Below, one piece after another: positions 25,811 through 33,695 of a stretch of 38,709 nucleotides of DNA. The notes below the pieces were generated by a model, which was not told the origin of the DNA, made no database searches, and worked only from the letters and a program-made list of their open reading frames with translations. This DNA is from Oscillatoriales cyanobacterium (GTDB lineage Bacteria > Cyanobacteriota > Cyanobacteriia > Cyanobacteriales > Microcoleaceae). The stretch covers positions 1 through 38,709 of the forward strand of contig RDYN01000092.1 in the NCBI GenBank assembly GCA_004293365.1, written 5' to 3'. Made by a program: the position numbers and the translations under genes. Each line of letters starts with the position of its first letter. Positions within the stretch are counted from its first letter, which is position 1.

Positions 25811-25850
25811 GTTGATATTCAATATGTTATATCAATATATTGATATATGC
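25811..25850. promoter_or_regulatory. Candidate MarR operator between devB and marR
   Basis: TATATCAATATATTGATATA at 25828-25847 is a perfect 20-bp palindrome. A related imperfect copy (GTTGATATTCAATATGTTAT at 25811-25830) precedes it. The size, symmetry and position in the divergent gap suit a MarR-type dimer site that could control both directions. Confidence 0.6.
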
Positions 25851-25897
25851 AAGCGCAATCACAAACTTTGTGCAAAAAAAGTCAGAATGTAAGATAA

Positions 25898-26371
25898 ATG
25901 CCCGTCACAGCTTGCCTCAAGCACGAAGTCGAAGTGAATCAATCCTCCCATCAGTCCACAATCATCAATTTTCTGCAAAGCTACTGGGCAGTTAACGCTG
26001 CTTTCGAGACAAGGCTCTCGGCCTACGGGCTGAGCGGGCCGCAGTGGGACACGCTGCGAATTTTGCGGGAACATCCGGGGGCAAACGGTGCGGACATCGC
26101 CCGCTTTGCCCGCGTGAGTCCCCAAGCGGTAGCAACCATGTTGCAACGTTTGGAACAAGGAGGGCTAATTTTTCGCCGCGCACCTTCGCGGGGTCGATCG
26201 GTCGAAAGCTACATTACCCCGAGTGGTGAAGCATTGCTGCGCGAGGGCGATCGTATTGCCAATGAGATTGAAGCACAAATCTTGTCCGACTTTAGCAGCG
26301 AAGAACAAGAGCAATTCAACGATTATCTTCGGCGCTGCACGGCTAACGCGAACCCCGATCGAGCCGATTAA
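25898..26371 (+). CDS. MarR-family transcriptional regulator
   Basis: 157 residues with a winged helix-turn-helix. YGLSGPQWDTLRILREHPG, then the recognition region ADIARFARVSPQAVATMLQRLEQ, then the wing with GLIFRRAPSRGRSVESYITPSG are typical MarR blocks. N- and C-terminal helices make the dimer interface. Such proteins usually repress a neighbouring exporter and are released by a small ligand. Divergent from devBCA with a strong palindrome between, so it is the probable regulator of that exporter. The start codon is uncertain: a later start at residue 13 or an internal GTG is possible, as no good ribosome binding site is seen. Confidence 0.92.
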   Translation: MPVTACLKHEVEVNQSSHQSTIINFLQSYWAVNAAFETRLSAYGLSGPQWDTLRILREHPGANGADIARFARVSPQAVATMLQRLEQGGLIFRRAPSRGRSVESYITPSGEALLREGDRIANEIEAQILSDFSSEEQEQFNDYLRRCTANANPDRAD

Positions 26372-26942
26372 GCTGTTGTGCATCTAGATTGTGTATGGTA
26401 ATTCAGAGTCCGATAAGTACAGGATTTGACGATTGTTGTTCGGTTCTCAAAATATACAATTTAAATGCACGATAACTTACTGCAAAATCCGGGTTAAAAA
26501 CCCCTCTATTGTTGAATAGAGAGAGGAGAGAAATCAGCGTTCAGTAGTCGGAGCATCTCAGTTTTGTATTTTTTTACAAAACTGAGATACTCGATGTTCG
26601 CGGGGTAGTAAACCAGGATTGGGTAAAAAAAAATTGAATCAGCCGCGCGGCTTAACAATTTTTATAGAACCTAGATGTAGTGTAACAAATGATACTAATT
26701 ACGGTTTTAGTATCGTCTTGATTCTTTAGTCTCCCTCTGATGGGAGGAGACTTTGACTCTCTAACGGTTTCAATGGCAGAGTTTTACCGGAGATTTTTAA
26801 CACTTGCGATACCAGCGGAGACGAGAGAGCACTTAACCCATAAAAAACGGTTTTTTGCAATAACCCTATTGAATTTATTAACAGCCATCTGGGAAAATTA
26901 TCACATAGAAATACAAACAAAATAAACAGCCAGACCAAACAA
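26372..26942. other. Intergenic upstream of the response regulator
   Basis: Holds a short hairpin copy of the GAGCATCTCAG element (26551-26592). A 61-codon frame at 26740-26925 ends just before the response regulator and has no ribosome binding site or family feature. A long minus-strand frame (26726-27220) is only antisense to the regulator. No other feature. Confidence 0.45.
26551..26592. repeat. Short hairpin form of the GAGCATCTCAG repeat
   Basis: GAGCATCTCAGTTTTGTA and TACAAAACTGAGATACTC form an 18-bp stem with one mismatch around six T residues. It looks like the two ends of the 23056-23166 element joined after loss of the interior. Confidence 0.75.
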
Positions 26943-27413
26943 ATGCCAAAAATATTAGTAATTGAAGACAATAACTTAATCCGAGAAACCGTTTTAGAAA
27001 TTCTGAACTTGGGCGATTTTGAAGCTGTCGGCGCCGAAAACGGAAAACTTGGTGTCGAGTTAGCGATCGCCCAAATTCCCGATCTAATCTTGTCTGATGT
27101 CATGATGCCCCAAGTCAACGGCTTTGAAGTTTTCGCGATTTTGCGATCGCACCCTGCCACCGCCAGGATTCCGTTTATTTTCATGACAGCCTCGGAAATG
27201 GAAACAGCCCTGGAACTCAAAGCAGACGGCTATCTCAAGAAACCTTGCAGTGTCAGAGAAATCCTCCGGGCGATCGCAACTCAACTAGAAAAACCGACAC
27301 TTACCAACCCAAAATATCAAAAAGTACAAGAGAATTCCGCGCGCTCAAATCTCAGCTTGCGCGCGAGAAATCAAAAATCTCGCTTTGAGATTGCATCGCT
27401 TTGCTCCCAATGA
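26943..27413 (+). CDS. Single-domain response regulator (CheY-like)
   Basis: 156 residues. The receiver domain covers about 1-120: acidic pair Glu8-Asp9, phospho-acceptor Asp52 (LILSDVMMP), Thr82 (FIFMTAS) and Lys100 (YLKKP). The C-terminal 35 residues are basic and look unstructured, without a DNA-binding or enzyme domain. It therefore acts by protein contact. No histidine kinase is next to it. The beta4-alpha4 region is shorter than usual (METALELKADGYLKKP). Confidence 0.9.
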   Translation: MPKILVIEDNNLIRETVLEILNLGDFEAVGAENGKLGVELAIAQIPDLILSDVMMPQVNGFEVFAILRSHPATARIPFIFMTASEMETALELKADGYLKKPCSVREILRAIATQLEKPTLTNPKYQKVQENSARSNLSLRARNQKSRFEIASLCSQ

Positions 27414-27512
27414 CGCCCGCAGTAACCTTACTGATACATAAATTGAGGGAATGTCAAATTGGTTCCAGCCGGAGGTGACTTAGACTGGGTATGTTGATTT
27501 GGTAAAAAAGTC

Positions 27513-27806
27513 ATGAACCCACAACCCAAAGGCCGCCTAGTTTGGAATCACTCTACTCACCTTCCAGGTTTGATACCAATTTTAGAGCGCCTGACTCTCA
27601 GAATGGGCATTCAAACCGTTACCCCAGGCGTCATTAACAAAGTTAAAGGACACATCCCCCACATGACATTAAGAGTGTCAGTACCCATTCGCGGGGGATT
27701 TAAAATCATTGCCCGACAGGGTAAAACCGTACAAGAAGTCTTTATATTAACCACTCTCACACAAAGGGACTTGGAAGAGACGATCGCCCAAACCCTAGCC
27801 AAGTGA
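27513..27806 (+). CDS. DUF2103 family protein
   Basis: 97 residues beginning GRLVWNHSTHLPGLIPILERL and holding TVTPGVINKVKGHIPHMTLR and RGGFKIIARQGKTVQEVF. These are the hallmarks of the small DUF2103 family, annotated in cyanobacteria as putative metal-binding. Histidines His13, His16, His47 and His50 could bind a metal, but no function is known. Its 3' end overlaps the convergent cpcF by 12 bases. Confidence 0.87.
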   Translation: MNPQPKGRLVWNHSTHLPGLIPILERLTLRMGIQTVTPGVINKVKGHIPHMTLRVSVPIRGGFKIIARQGKTVQEVFILTTLTQRDLEETIAQTLAK

Positions 27807-28421
27807 AAATTTTTCCTTAGCAAGCAAAGCCCGGGCTCTAACTGCCAAAGTTTCGTCGCTTTCGGCTATTTCCTCAAGTTTTGCCGAAACTTCCGCTAAC
27901 CAATCCGGTTTAACAGCCGCAGCACCAGCCAAAGCTTGCAAACCTCCCGCCGCTGCGTAGCGAACCACCCATTCCGGATCTCGGGACGCTTGCAGCAGCG
28001 TTTTCACAGTGCGAAGTTGAGCATCTGCAATTTGTTGTGCCGGCATAAGTTCCCAGGAAATCGTCCCCAAACCCCTAGCCGCCGCCCGCCGCACGCTCAA
28101 AGCAAAGTCATTCGCCGCCGCATCCAGCAAAATCTCTAAACCTCTGGGATCGCCAATTCCCGCCAAAGCCCGAACAGCCCAAGCTCTCGCTCCGTAATTG
28201 TAGCCGTCAAGCTGTTCTAGCAGCGGCAGCACCGCAGGTTCTCCGAGTTGAATCAGCCCGTCAACGGCGGCCACGGCGGCACCTGGGTTGTTGTAGCCGA
28301 GCACTGTAATTAAGGTAGGAATTGCTTCTTTTGAGTCAGCCGCCGCCAGTGCTTTGACTGCGTTTAACAAGCCTTCGGAAGAATCTGCTTGTTCGACGGC
28401 GCGAATTAGTTCTAATGCCAT
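27795..28421 (-). CDS. cpcF: Phycocyanobilin lyase subunit CpcF
   Basis: 208 residues made of HEAT/E-Z-type repeats (AIPTLITVLGYNNPGAAVAA, RAWAVRALAGIGDP, LSVRRAAARGLGT). With CpcE it attaches phycocyanobilin to Cys84 of CpcA. The block LDGYNYGARAWAVRALAGIG is strongly conserved in CpcF. PecF proteins are similar, but the operon has phycocyanin subunits and no phycoerythrocyanin, so CpcF is preferred. It is separated from cpcE by another gene, which is unusual. The 3' end overlaps the convergent DUF2103 gene. Confidence 0.9.
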   Translation of the reverse strand: MALELIRAVEQADSSEGLLNAVKALAAADSKEAIPTLITVLGYNNPGAAVAAVDGLIQLGEPAVLPLLEQLDGYNYGARAWAVRALAGIGDPRGLEILLDAAANDFALSVRRAAARGLGTISWELMPAQQIADAQLRTVKTLLQASRDPEWVVRYAAAGGLQALAGAAAVKPDWLAEVSAKLEEIAESDETLAVRARALLAKEKFSLG

Positions 28422-28595
28422 TTATTTATACAATTTACCGTGACTATTGTAATTGTAGGTTGGCTCGATCGCGCGATCGAACTTTTTGCAGGATGGGTAA
28501 GGCGCGGCGATGGACTTAAAAAGCTTACCATACTCGAAATAGGACAATCTTGGTTAAAGAGTCGAATCCGCCAAAAACTCGACTCCATACCTGCG

Positions 28596-30473
28596 CTAGG
28601 AATTCTTGCGCTGTGCATCCTCACCGCCCTGGCGCTTCCTATAAGCCTTAGCCCAAGCATAGCGCTGCGGATCTTTTTTCAGCAGATATTCCACAACTTC
28701 CCGACGCTTCTCATCCTTAGCATTTTTGACAACCCGCTTCATTTCCGCATCCTGATCTCTGGGTGAAGCACCGCGTTTAATTGCCTCGTTAAACCAACGT
28801 TCGCCCTCTAAAAATTCACCCCGCTCAAAACAAATAGCTCCCATCAAAGTGTAAGGATGATGACTCTGAGGCTGATACTCAATAGCTTTTAGCGCGCACT
28901 TTTCAGCATCATCTAGTTTATGAATATCTCGAAAAGCACCGCCCCTAGTTGTTAGCAAAGCTGACTTGAGCTTATTTTCTTTAATTTTGTCGAAGTCCAG
29001 ATTTTCTGTCACCTTCAATGCACTTTTCGGTTCATCTGCCTTGCGCCAATGACTGCTGGCATTAGGCAAGTTCCATTTATTGCCAGTATTCTTGTACTCC
29101 TGTTCATAGAAAAGTGCTTCGATTTTGTGGTAAGCTGTAAAAATCTTGCCAGAGAACAGTCTCTGCCCTTGATATCGGCGTTCTTCCTGCCACCCATAAT
29201 AGCTATAGCTGGGTTGAGATGCTTCAATTTTATTCTCCTCAAGCCAACCAACATCTGTTGGTTCCAGTCGCTCTCCTTTATCCAGCTTTTGCAGAATTGC
29301 GTACAATCGACTAGAAGGTGTCTTATCTTTATAGTCCGAGACCTCATACTTAGACTTCAGAGCAGCAAATCTAGTTTTCTCGGCAAAAGTAATTACATCT
29401 TCACGTCCATTCTTTTGTAACCAATCAATATCAGCCTCACTCAACGGCTCTCCCGATTGAATTTTGGACTTGAGAGTAGCAGCAAATTTGTCAAGCGCAA
29501 GAGTTATTGTCTCAGTTAGTTTACGTTTTTTGAGAAAATTAATATCCTGCTCACCTAGATGATTGTCTGCATCAATTTTCTTGAGAACTTTATACAGATG
29601 GCTAGAACGTGATACATCCTCCGATTGATTAGCTTTATACTTAACTTTCAGTTCAGCAAAGTGTCGTGTCTGTTCAATCTCCAAAACAATGCTAAGCGTT
29701 TCGCTCAGTTGATGCTCTTCCAGCCAGTTAAGTTCTGACTCGCTCAACTGTAGATCCCACTTCAGCTTTTTCAGGATTTGATAGAGCGGATTAGAGACAG
29801 ATGTTTCTGGGTATTCACTAGCTTTGTACTTATCCTTGAGTTGGGCAAACTCAGCTTCCCGTACAGCTTTTTGTTGCCAAAAAATTTCTAGAGTATCAAC
29901 CAGTTGGTTGTTGAACAGCCAGTTAGCCTCTACATCACTTAATATTTGTCGTGCATCCAGTTGCTTGAGAATCTGATACAAGGGGCTATCAAGCGAACAA
30001 TTTGGATATTCAGTTGCTTGGTACTTAGCCTTTAGTGCAGCAAATCGCGCCATATCTTCAACGATAGCAACTGTTTCAGTAAGCCCGTGTACTTGTTGGA
30101 GATATTTAACTTCTAAGTTAGTTAGCTGATTTTCTGATTCAAGTTTCCAAAGGATAGGATACAAAGCACTGGACATGGGTACCCCTCTGGTTACTTTGAA
30201 CTTAGACTTGAGTTGAGAAAATTTAGCATCTAGTTTTTTGGGTTCTTCCTTCTTACGTTGTGGCTCTTGCTCGATAGCTTTTCTTGTTTCCAAAAGCTCA
30301 TGCTCTTGTAACCAATTCCACTCAAATTTAGTAATTTCAAATTCTAAATCAGCTTTTCGCAGAATGAGATACAGAAGACTAGAAGGAGATGAATCTTCAT
30401 ATTTTGTTGCTTGATACTTGAACTTAAGCGCTGCAAAATGTTGTACCTGGACTTCAAAAGGATCTTTGCTCAT
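28596..30473 (-). CDS. Unknown repeat protein with TPR-like C-terminus, between cpcE and cpcF
   Basis: 625 residues, no signal peptide or membrane helix. Residues about 12-62, 84-133, 143-194, 208-259, 271-322, 329-360 (short) and 368-415 are copies of one unit: F-A-x-L-K-x-K-Y, a short variable part with S-x-S, then L-Y-x-I-L-x-K-L-D, then L-x-x-x-E-x-x-W-L-x-E and L-x-E-T. The unit should be all-helical. From about 430 there is a different part with SYYGWQEERRYQGQ, and about 495-590 reads as two to three TPR-like helix pairs (ALLTTRGGAFRDIHKLDDAE, HPYTLMGAICFERGEFLEGE). The end is basic. I know of no named family for the repeat. Same strand as cpcE (upstream) and cpcF (downstream). A scaffold role near the phycobilisome or lyases is only a guess from position. 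Confidence 0.85.
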   Translation of the reverse strand: MSKDPFEVQVQHFAALKFKYQATKYEDSSPSSLLYLILRKADLEFEITKFEWNWLQEHELLETRKAIEQEPQRKKEEPKKLDAKFSQLKSKFKVTRGVPMSSALYPILWKLESENQLTNLEVKYLQQVHGLTETVAIVEDMARFAALKAKYQATEYPNCSLDSPLYQILKQLDARQILSDVEANWLFNNQLVDTLEIFWQQKAVREAEFAQLKDKYKASEYPETSVSNPLYQILKKLKWDLQLSESELNWLEEHQLSETLSIVLEIEQTRHFAELKVKYKANQSEDVSRSSHLYKVLKKIDADNHLGEQDINFLKKRKLTETITLALDKFAATLKSKIQSGEPLSEADIDWLQKNGREDVITFAEKTRFAALKSKYEVSDYKDKTPSSRLYAILQKLDKGERLEPTDVGWLEENKIEASQPSYSYYGWQEERRYQGQRLFSGKIFTAYHKIEALFYEQEYKNTGNKWNLPNASSHWRKADEPKSALKVTENLDFDKIKENKLKSALLTTRGGAFRDIHKLDDAEKCALKAIEYQPQSHHPYTLMGAICFERGEFLEGERWFNEAIKRGASPRDQDAEMKRVVKNAKDEKRREVVEYLLKKDPQRYAWAKAYRKRQGGEDAQRKNS

Positions 30474-30855
30474 GGTGAATCCCCCGATTTATACTTCTAG
30501 CTGCTACACAACCATCTCCCAGCATTCCGCGATCGCCCGAAGTCAAAACCAATTTTTTTTAACTGAAGACTTATGCAGATTGTAATATTATTTTAACACG
30601 AGCTATTTCAACAACAACAGCTATAAACCTCAGTATTTTTACTGAAATTTATAAAAATTCGTACCTAAAGCCTCGTTTCTTATTCCATCAAATCATCAGC
30701 CATCGGTTCACCCGAATAAAAGGGAGTGAATAGTAGTTCTCAACTGCCTGAAATACAGATAGGGGGTAGGGACACAGCACTGCTGCGTCCTAAATATACG
30801 CCTGACAATTGAGAATCGCTAGAGCAATCCTATTTCAATTAAAAACTAATTTTTT
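30474..30855. other. Gap between cpcE and the repeat protein gene
   Basis: 381 bases, AT-rich, with one GCGATCGC and a weak TTCAACAACAACAGC run. No gene or strong hairpin. Length allows a separate promoter for the repeat protein gene. Confidence 0.4.
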
Positions 30856-31689
30856 TTAAAGTAAACTATCCATTAAATTCATAACTTGGATAGCTTCATC
30901 GGACAAAGATAGTGATGCTTGTCGATCGAGGTGATGCTCCAAAACTCCTTTTAGCGCAATTAATTTCATGCTATTTTCTGCTAAAGTTTCAGCAATAGCG
31001 GGCGCTGCGGGTAAATAGCCGATCGCCCCCAAGTCCATCAAAGCCGATCGCCTCAACTGCAAATTATCCCCATTCAAAGCTGTCACCAACCGATCTCCGT
31101 AAGTGCGATCGCCAGTCAACTGATACATCGCTCGCGCCGCAGCGTACTGCACCCGCTCCACAGAATGCTCTAAAAAAGGTGAAATTAGCGGTATAGCTTG
31201 TGTCGCTTGCAGCGTACCCAAAGCTTCAATTACCGAGTCGTAAGGCTGCACGAGGTGCGATTTTCCCGGAACTCGCACGGCCCCAGCTACACTCCCATCT
31301 AAGAGTTGCATCAGCGGTGGAATGGAATCGCGATCGCCCAGCATTTCTAGAGCTTGAGCTGCCGCTTCCCGCACGTAATAATCCGCGCATTCCAAACAGC
31401 GAATCAGGGCCGGCAACGCTTGTTTGTCGCCCAATTTACCCAGTGCCCGCGCCGCATTTCGCAGTAGGGAATAGTCGCCTATTTTTGTTTGTTCTGATTC
31501 TTCTTGCAAGGCGGCAATTAAAGCTGCGATCGCTGCCGGTTCCTTGACTCGAAATCGACCCACCCACCAAGCAGCATAATACCGCAGACTGTAGTCTTGG
31601 GAGTGCAAATTTGCGATCGCCTGTTCTATTGTTAAAGACTCGCCCTCAGCTACACCCGCTGGTGGTGAGTCAGATTCGTCATAATTCAT
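30856..31689 (-). CDS. cpcE: Phycocyanobilin lyase subunit CpcE
   Basis: 277 residues of HEAT/E-Z repeats. Typical CpcE blocks are LRYYAAWWVGRFRV near 35-48, GDYSLLRNAARALGKLGD, DYYVREAAAQALEMLGDR and RVQYAAARAMYQLTGDRTYGD. Forms the E/F heterodimer lyase for the alpha-phycocyanin Cys84 chromophore. The gene is read after cpcC in the same direction, with a 411-base gap filled by palindromic repeats. Confidence 0.94.
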   Translation of the reverse strand: MNYDESDSPPAGVAEGESLTIEQAIANLHSQDYSLRYYAAWWVGRFRVKEPAAIAALIAALQEESEQTKIGDYSLLRNAARALGKLGDKQALPALIRCLECADYYVREAAAQALEMLGDRDSIPPLMQLLDGSVAGAVRVPGKSHLVQPYDSVIEALGTLQATQAIPLISPFLEHSVERVQYAAARAMYQLTGDRTYGDRLVTALNGDNLQLRRSALMDLGAIGYLPAAPAIAETLAENSMKLIALKGVLEHHLDRQASLSLSDEAIQVMNLMDSLL

Positions 31690-31707
31690 AGTTATTAGTT
31701 ATTAGGA

Positions 31708-31996
31708 AAACTCGGCGATTGAAATCGCTTCTATACAAACAAAACCCGCCTGCGCGGGTTGGGGAAACTCGGCGATTGAAATCGCTGCTATACAGACAAA
31801 ACCCGCCTGCGCGGGTTGGGAAACTCGGCGATTGAAATCGCTGCTATACAGACGAAACCCGCCTGGGCGGGTTGGGAAACTCGGCGATTGAAATCGCTTC
31901 TATACAGACGAAACCCGCCTGCGCGGGTTAAATTCATTCTTACTCTTCGTCCGCCTCCGCGGACATTGTTTGACAAGAAGCGATTTCAATCGCCCT
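31708..31996. repeat. Tandem palindromic repeat array between cpcC and cpcE
   Basis: Four units of 56-57 bases begin at about 31708, 31765, 31821 and 31877. Each has hairpin 1 GCGATTGAAATCGC, a link CTATACAGACGAAA and hairpin 2 AACCCGCCTGCGCGGGTT. The fourth unit has GCCTGGGCGGGTT, which stays self-complementary. At 31947-31996 the family appears inverted (GTCCGCCTCCGCGGAC and GCGATTTCAATCGC). Same architecture as the 7518-7800 array with different stems. Confidence 0.9.
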
Positions 31997-32039
31997 TTCA
32001 ACTATTAGACCTTAGCCAAGGGCTATTAATCTCTAGCAA

Positions 32040-32100
32040 TTTCACTAACGACTAATGACCGATGACTAACAACTAATAACTAATGACTGAGGACTAAGGA
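32040..32100. repeat. Degenerate heptamer tract at the cpcC stop
   Basis: Units of the type GACTAAT, GACCGAT, AACTAAT, GACTGAG and GACTAAG run into the cpcC stop codon on the minus strand. Similar tracts touch the stops of petC, the SDR gene and the DUF3067 gene. Confidence 0.65.
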
Positions 32101-32970
32101 CTAAATTGGAGTAATGCTGGCGATTTTCCCGCCCAGGCGTTGAAATTTCTGCATTTGCGAGGACAAATCGTCAGCAGGTACGATAAACGCCTTGCTGCTG
32201 TGGCGCACGCGGGGATAGCCACCCGTGCGAATGCCCGACACTTCAACGCGGAAAAGCCGCCCTTCTTTACCGTAAGCTGCCGCGCCGCCGAAACCGCTGC
32301 TGGGAGTTACGTTTTGTGTCGAAGACCGATATGCCCAACCTTCGTTACCGCCAGAAGGCCCAACTACAGCCGTAGCGCTGTTAGTGCCGAGTTCGACAGC
32401 TAAGCGGGAGTTATTGCCTTCGAGTTGAGATGTATCGCTGTTTGCATAGCCGCGATACAGCCGGAACATCCGGGTAAAACCAACGGTTTTTTGACCTGTC
32501 TGCGTGTTAAAGCCGCGGTAGTAAGGGACGATATTTTCGCCGAAGTTTTCTTGATACTCTACTGAATCGATGTAAGAATCTATATCAGCGTCGTACCCTC
32601 GATTTTGGTACAAATCTAAGTGATGAATTACTTCAGATTCGTCGTAGGGAGCGCGACCGAGCAAGTGTTTGTAGTTTAGTTCGATCGTCCGTGTTTGGAA
32701 GCTGCTGTATAAAAACTTGGTTTTGTACAGTTCCGATTTTGCCACGGCACGCACAAATTCTCGCACTGTTAAGCTGCCATCTCTGAGCAAAGATTCAGCA
32801 CTTTTCAGGCGCTCGGATTTCATCAAATAGTCGTTGCCCAACAACTGACGGTAAACAGCGCGAATCACACTTTCAACGTCGTCTTTGGTGTAGTTCGGGC
32901 GCAATTCTACCTGCGGCACATCGCTCAATGCGGATGTTCCCAGTCTGGACGCTGCTGTCGTAATAGCCAC
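32101..32970 (-). CDS. cpcC: Phycobilisome rod linker CpcC
   Basis: 289 residues, full length. The N-terminal linker domain (about 20-150; [25 protein letters not shown] and [16 protein letters not shown]) sits inside the phycocyanin hexamer and [16 protein letters not shown] follows it. A variable region and a C-terminal CpcD-like domain (about 234-289, [10 protein letters not shown] to KIASITPI) contact the next disc. It joins phycocyanin hexamers into rods. Second linker position after cpcA is a decayed copy (33144-33625). No separate cpcD gene is seen downstream. Confidence 0.97.
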   Translation of the reverse strand: MAITTAASRLGTSALSDVPQVELRPNYTKDDVESVIRAVYRQLLGNDYLMKSERLKSAESLLRDGSLTVREFVRAVAKSELYKTKFLYSSFQTRTIELNYKHLLGRAPYDESEVIHHLDLYQNRGYDADIDSYIDSVEYQENFGENIVPYYRGFNTQTGQKTVGFTRMFRLYRGYANSDTSQLEGNNSRLAVELGTNSATAVVGPSGGNEGWAYRSSTQNVTPSSGFGGAAAYGKEGRLFRVEVSGIRTGGYPRVRHSSKAFIVPADDLSSQMQKFQRLGGKIASITPI

Positions 32971-33110
32971 CAGATTTTCTCCTAAATTAATAACAAAAAT
33001 TTAAAGCTTGGTTGAACTTGAGATTTTTAGGATTAGGGCCAAGATGTGTCAAATTAGGGTGCACGGAAGCGCAGCTTGTCTGTACACATCAATTATTAGT
33101 CCTAATTTGT

Positions 33111-33137
33111 TAAAGACGTTTCAAAAAAACGTCTTTA
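33111..33137. terminator. Perfect hairpin between the linker pseudogene and cpcC
   Basis: TAAAGACGTTT and AAACGTCTTTA form an 11-bp stem around a five-base loop. It could weaken or end transcription before cpcC, or protect an upstream mRNA end. The lack of a following T run makes full termination uncertain. Confidence 0.5.
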
Positions 33138-33143
33138 CAAACT

Positions 33144-33625
33144 TTAAGCTGTGGTAATACTTACCACTTTGCCGCCACGTTTGTTGATTTGCTGCAAGCG
33201 GCTCGAAAGTCGATCGTAAGGCACGAGATATTCGGTAGTCGTACACCGCGCTTGGGGCGAAAACTTAGCCGAATTTTGCATTGCGGTGACTCGGTAGAGT
33301 TGGCTGCGATCGCAAAACCGCCATAGCAAGCAACTACACTTTCGCCAAAATTCTTTTGATAATCTACTGAGTCAAGGTAAGAATTGATTTCAGCTTCGTA
33401 GCCTTCTGCACTGTACAAATCAACGTAGAAAGCAATTTCCGACTCGTCGTAAGGATAACGGCCCGCATAAATGCTTGTAATTAAGCTCGATTAACCGCGT
33501 TTGCGAGTTCGGGTAAAAAAAACTTTTTCCGATAATTTTCGGACTGAGCAATTGCCCGCACAAAATCTTTAACTGAAATCTGCCCTTGCAAAAAAGTATT
33601 TGGAAAACTCGGCTACGATCGCAGA
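33144..33625 (-). pseudogene. Decayed second phycobilisome rod linker (cpcC paralogue)
   Basis: Pieces in three frames follow the order of a CpcC protein. From the right: QISVKDFVRAIAQSENYRKK, then [12 protein letters not shown], then [20 protein letters not shown] and [20 protein letters not shown], then [20 protein letters not shown] with VSITTA. Lesions are an extra T in a run of eight Ts (about 33520), loss of one or two bases near 33472 before AGRYPYDE, and a large deletion of the middle region so that YGGF is joined almost directly to the CpcD-like domain (LYRVTAMQ). The deletion junction lies at a GCGATCGC octamer near 33308. The N-terminal 40 or so codons are also gone. It keeps the position expected of a first cpcC in operons with two rod linkers. 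Confidence 0.9.
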
Positions 33626-33687
33626 TGCCCGGAATCGTAAACAACAGTTAACACTCAAGCTAACAGCAGCTTACATTTCCGGGCATC
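33624..33687 (-). terminator. Hairpin after cpcA
   Basis: GATGCCCGGAA (33624-33634) pairs with TTCCGGGCATC (33677-33687), an 11-bp stem with a 42-base loop, starting 9 bases past the cpcA stop. Such stem-loops behind cpcA are known to stabilise the abundant cpcBA message and limit readthrough into linker genes. I infer the same role. Confidence 0.6.
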
Positions 33688-33695
33688 ACGCAAAT

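Noticed and set aside
26740..26925. 61-codon frame before the response regulator
   Set aside because: No ribosome binding site, no motif and no family resemblance; left as intergenic.
26726..27220. 164-codon minus-strand frame
   Set aside because: Antisense to the clear response regulator gene; its length results from the codon pattern of that gene.
27795..31689. Assignment of the lyase pair as PecE/PecF
   Set aside because: The neighbouring subunits are clear CpcB and CpcA; no phycoerythrocyanin genes are present, so CpcE/CpcF fits better.
31708..31930. CRISPR-like array between cpcC and cpcE
   Set aside because: All four 56-57-base units are nearly identical throughout, so there are no spacers.
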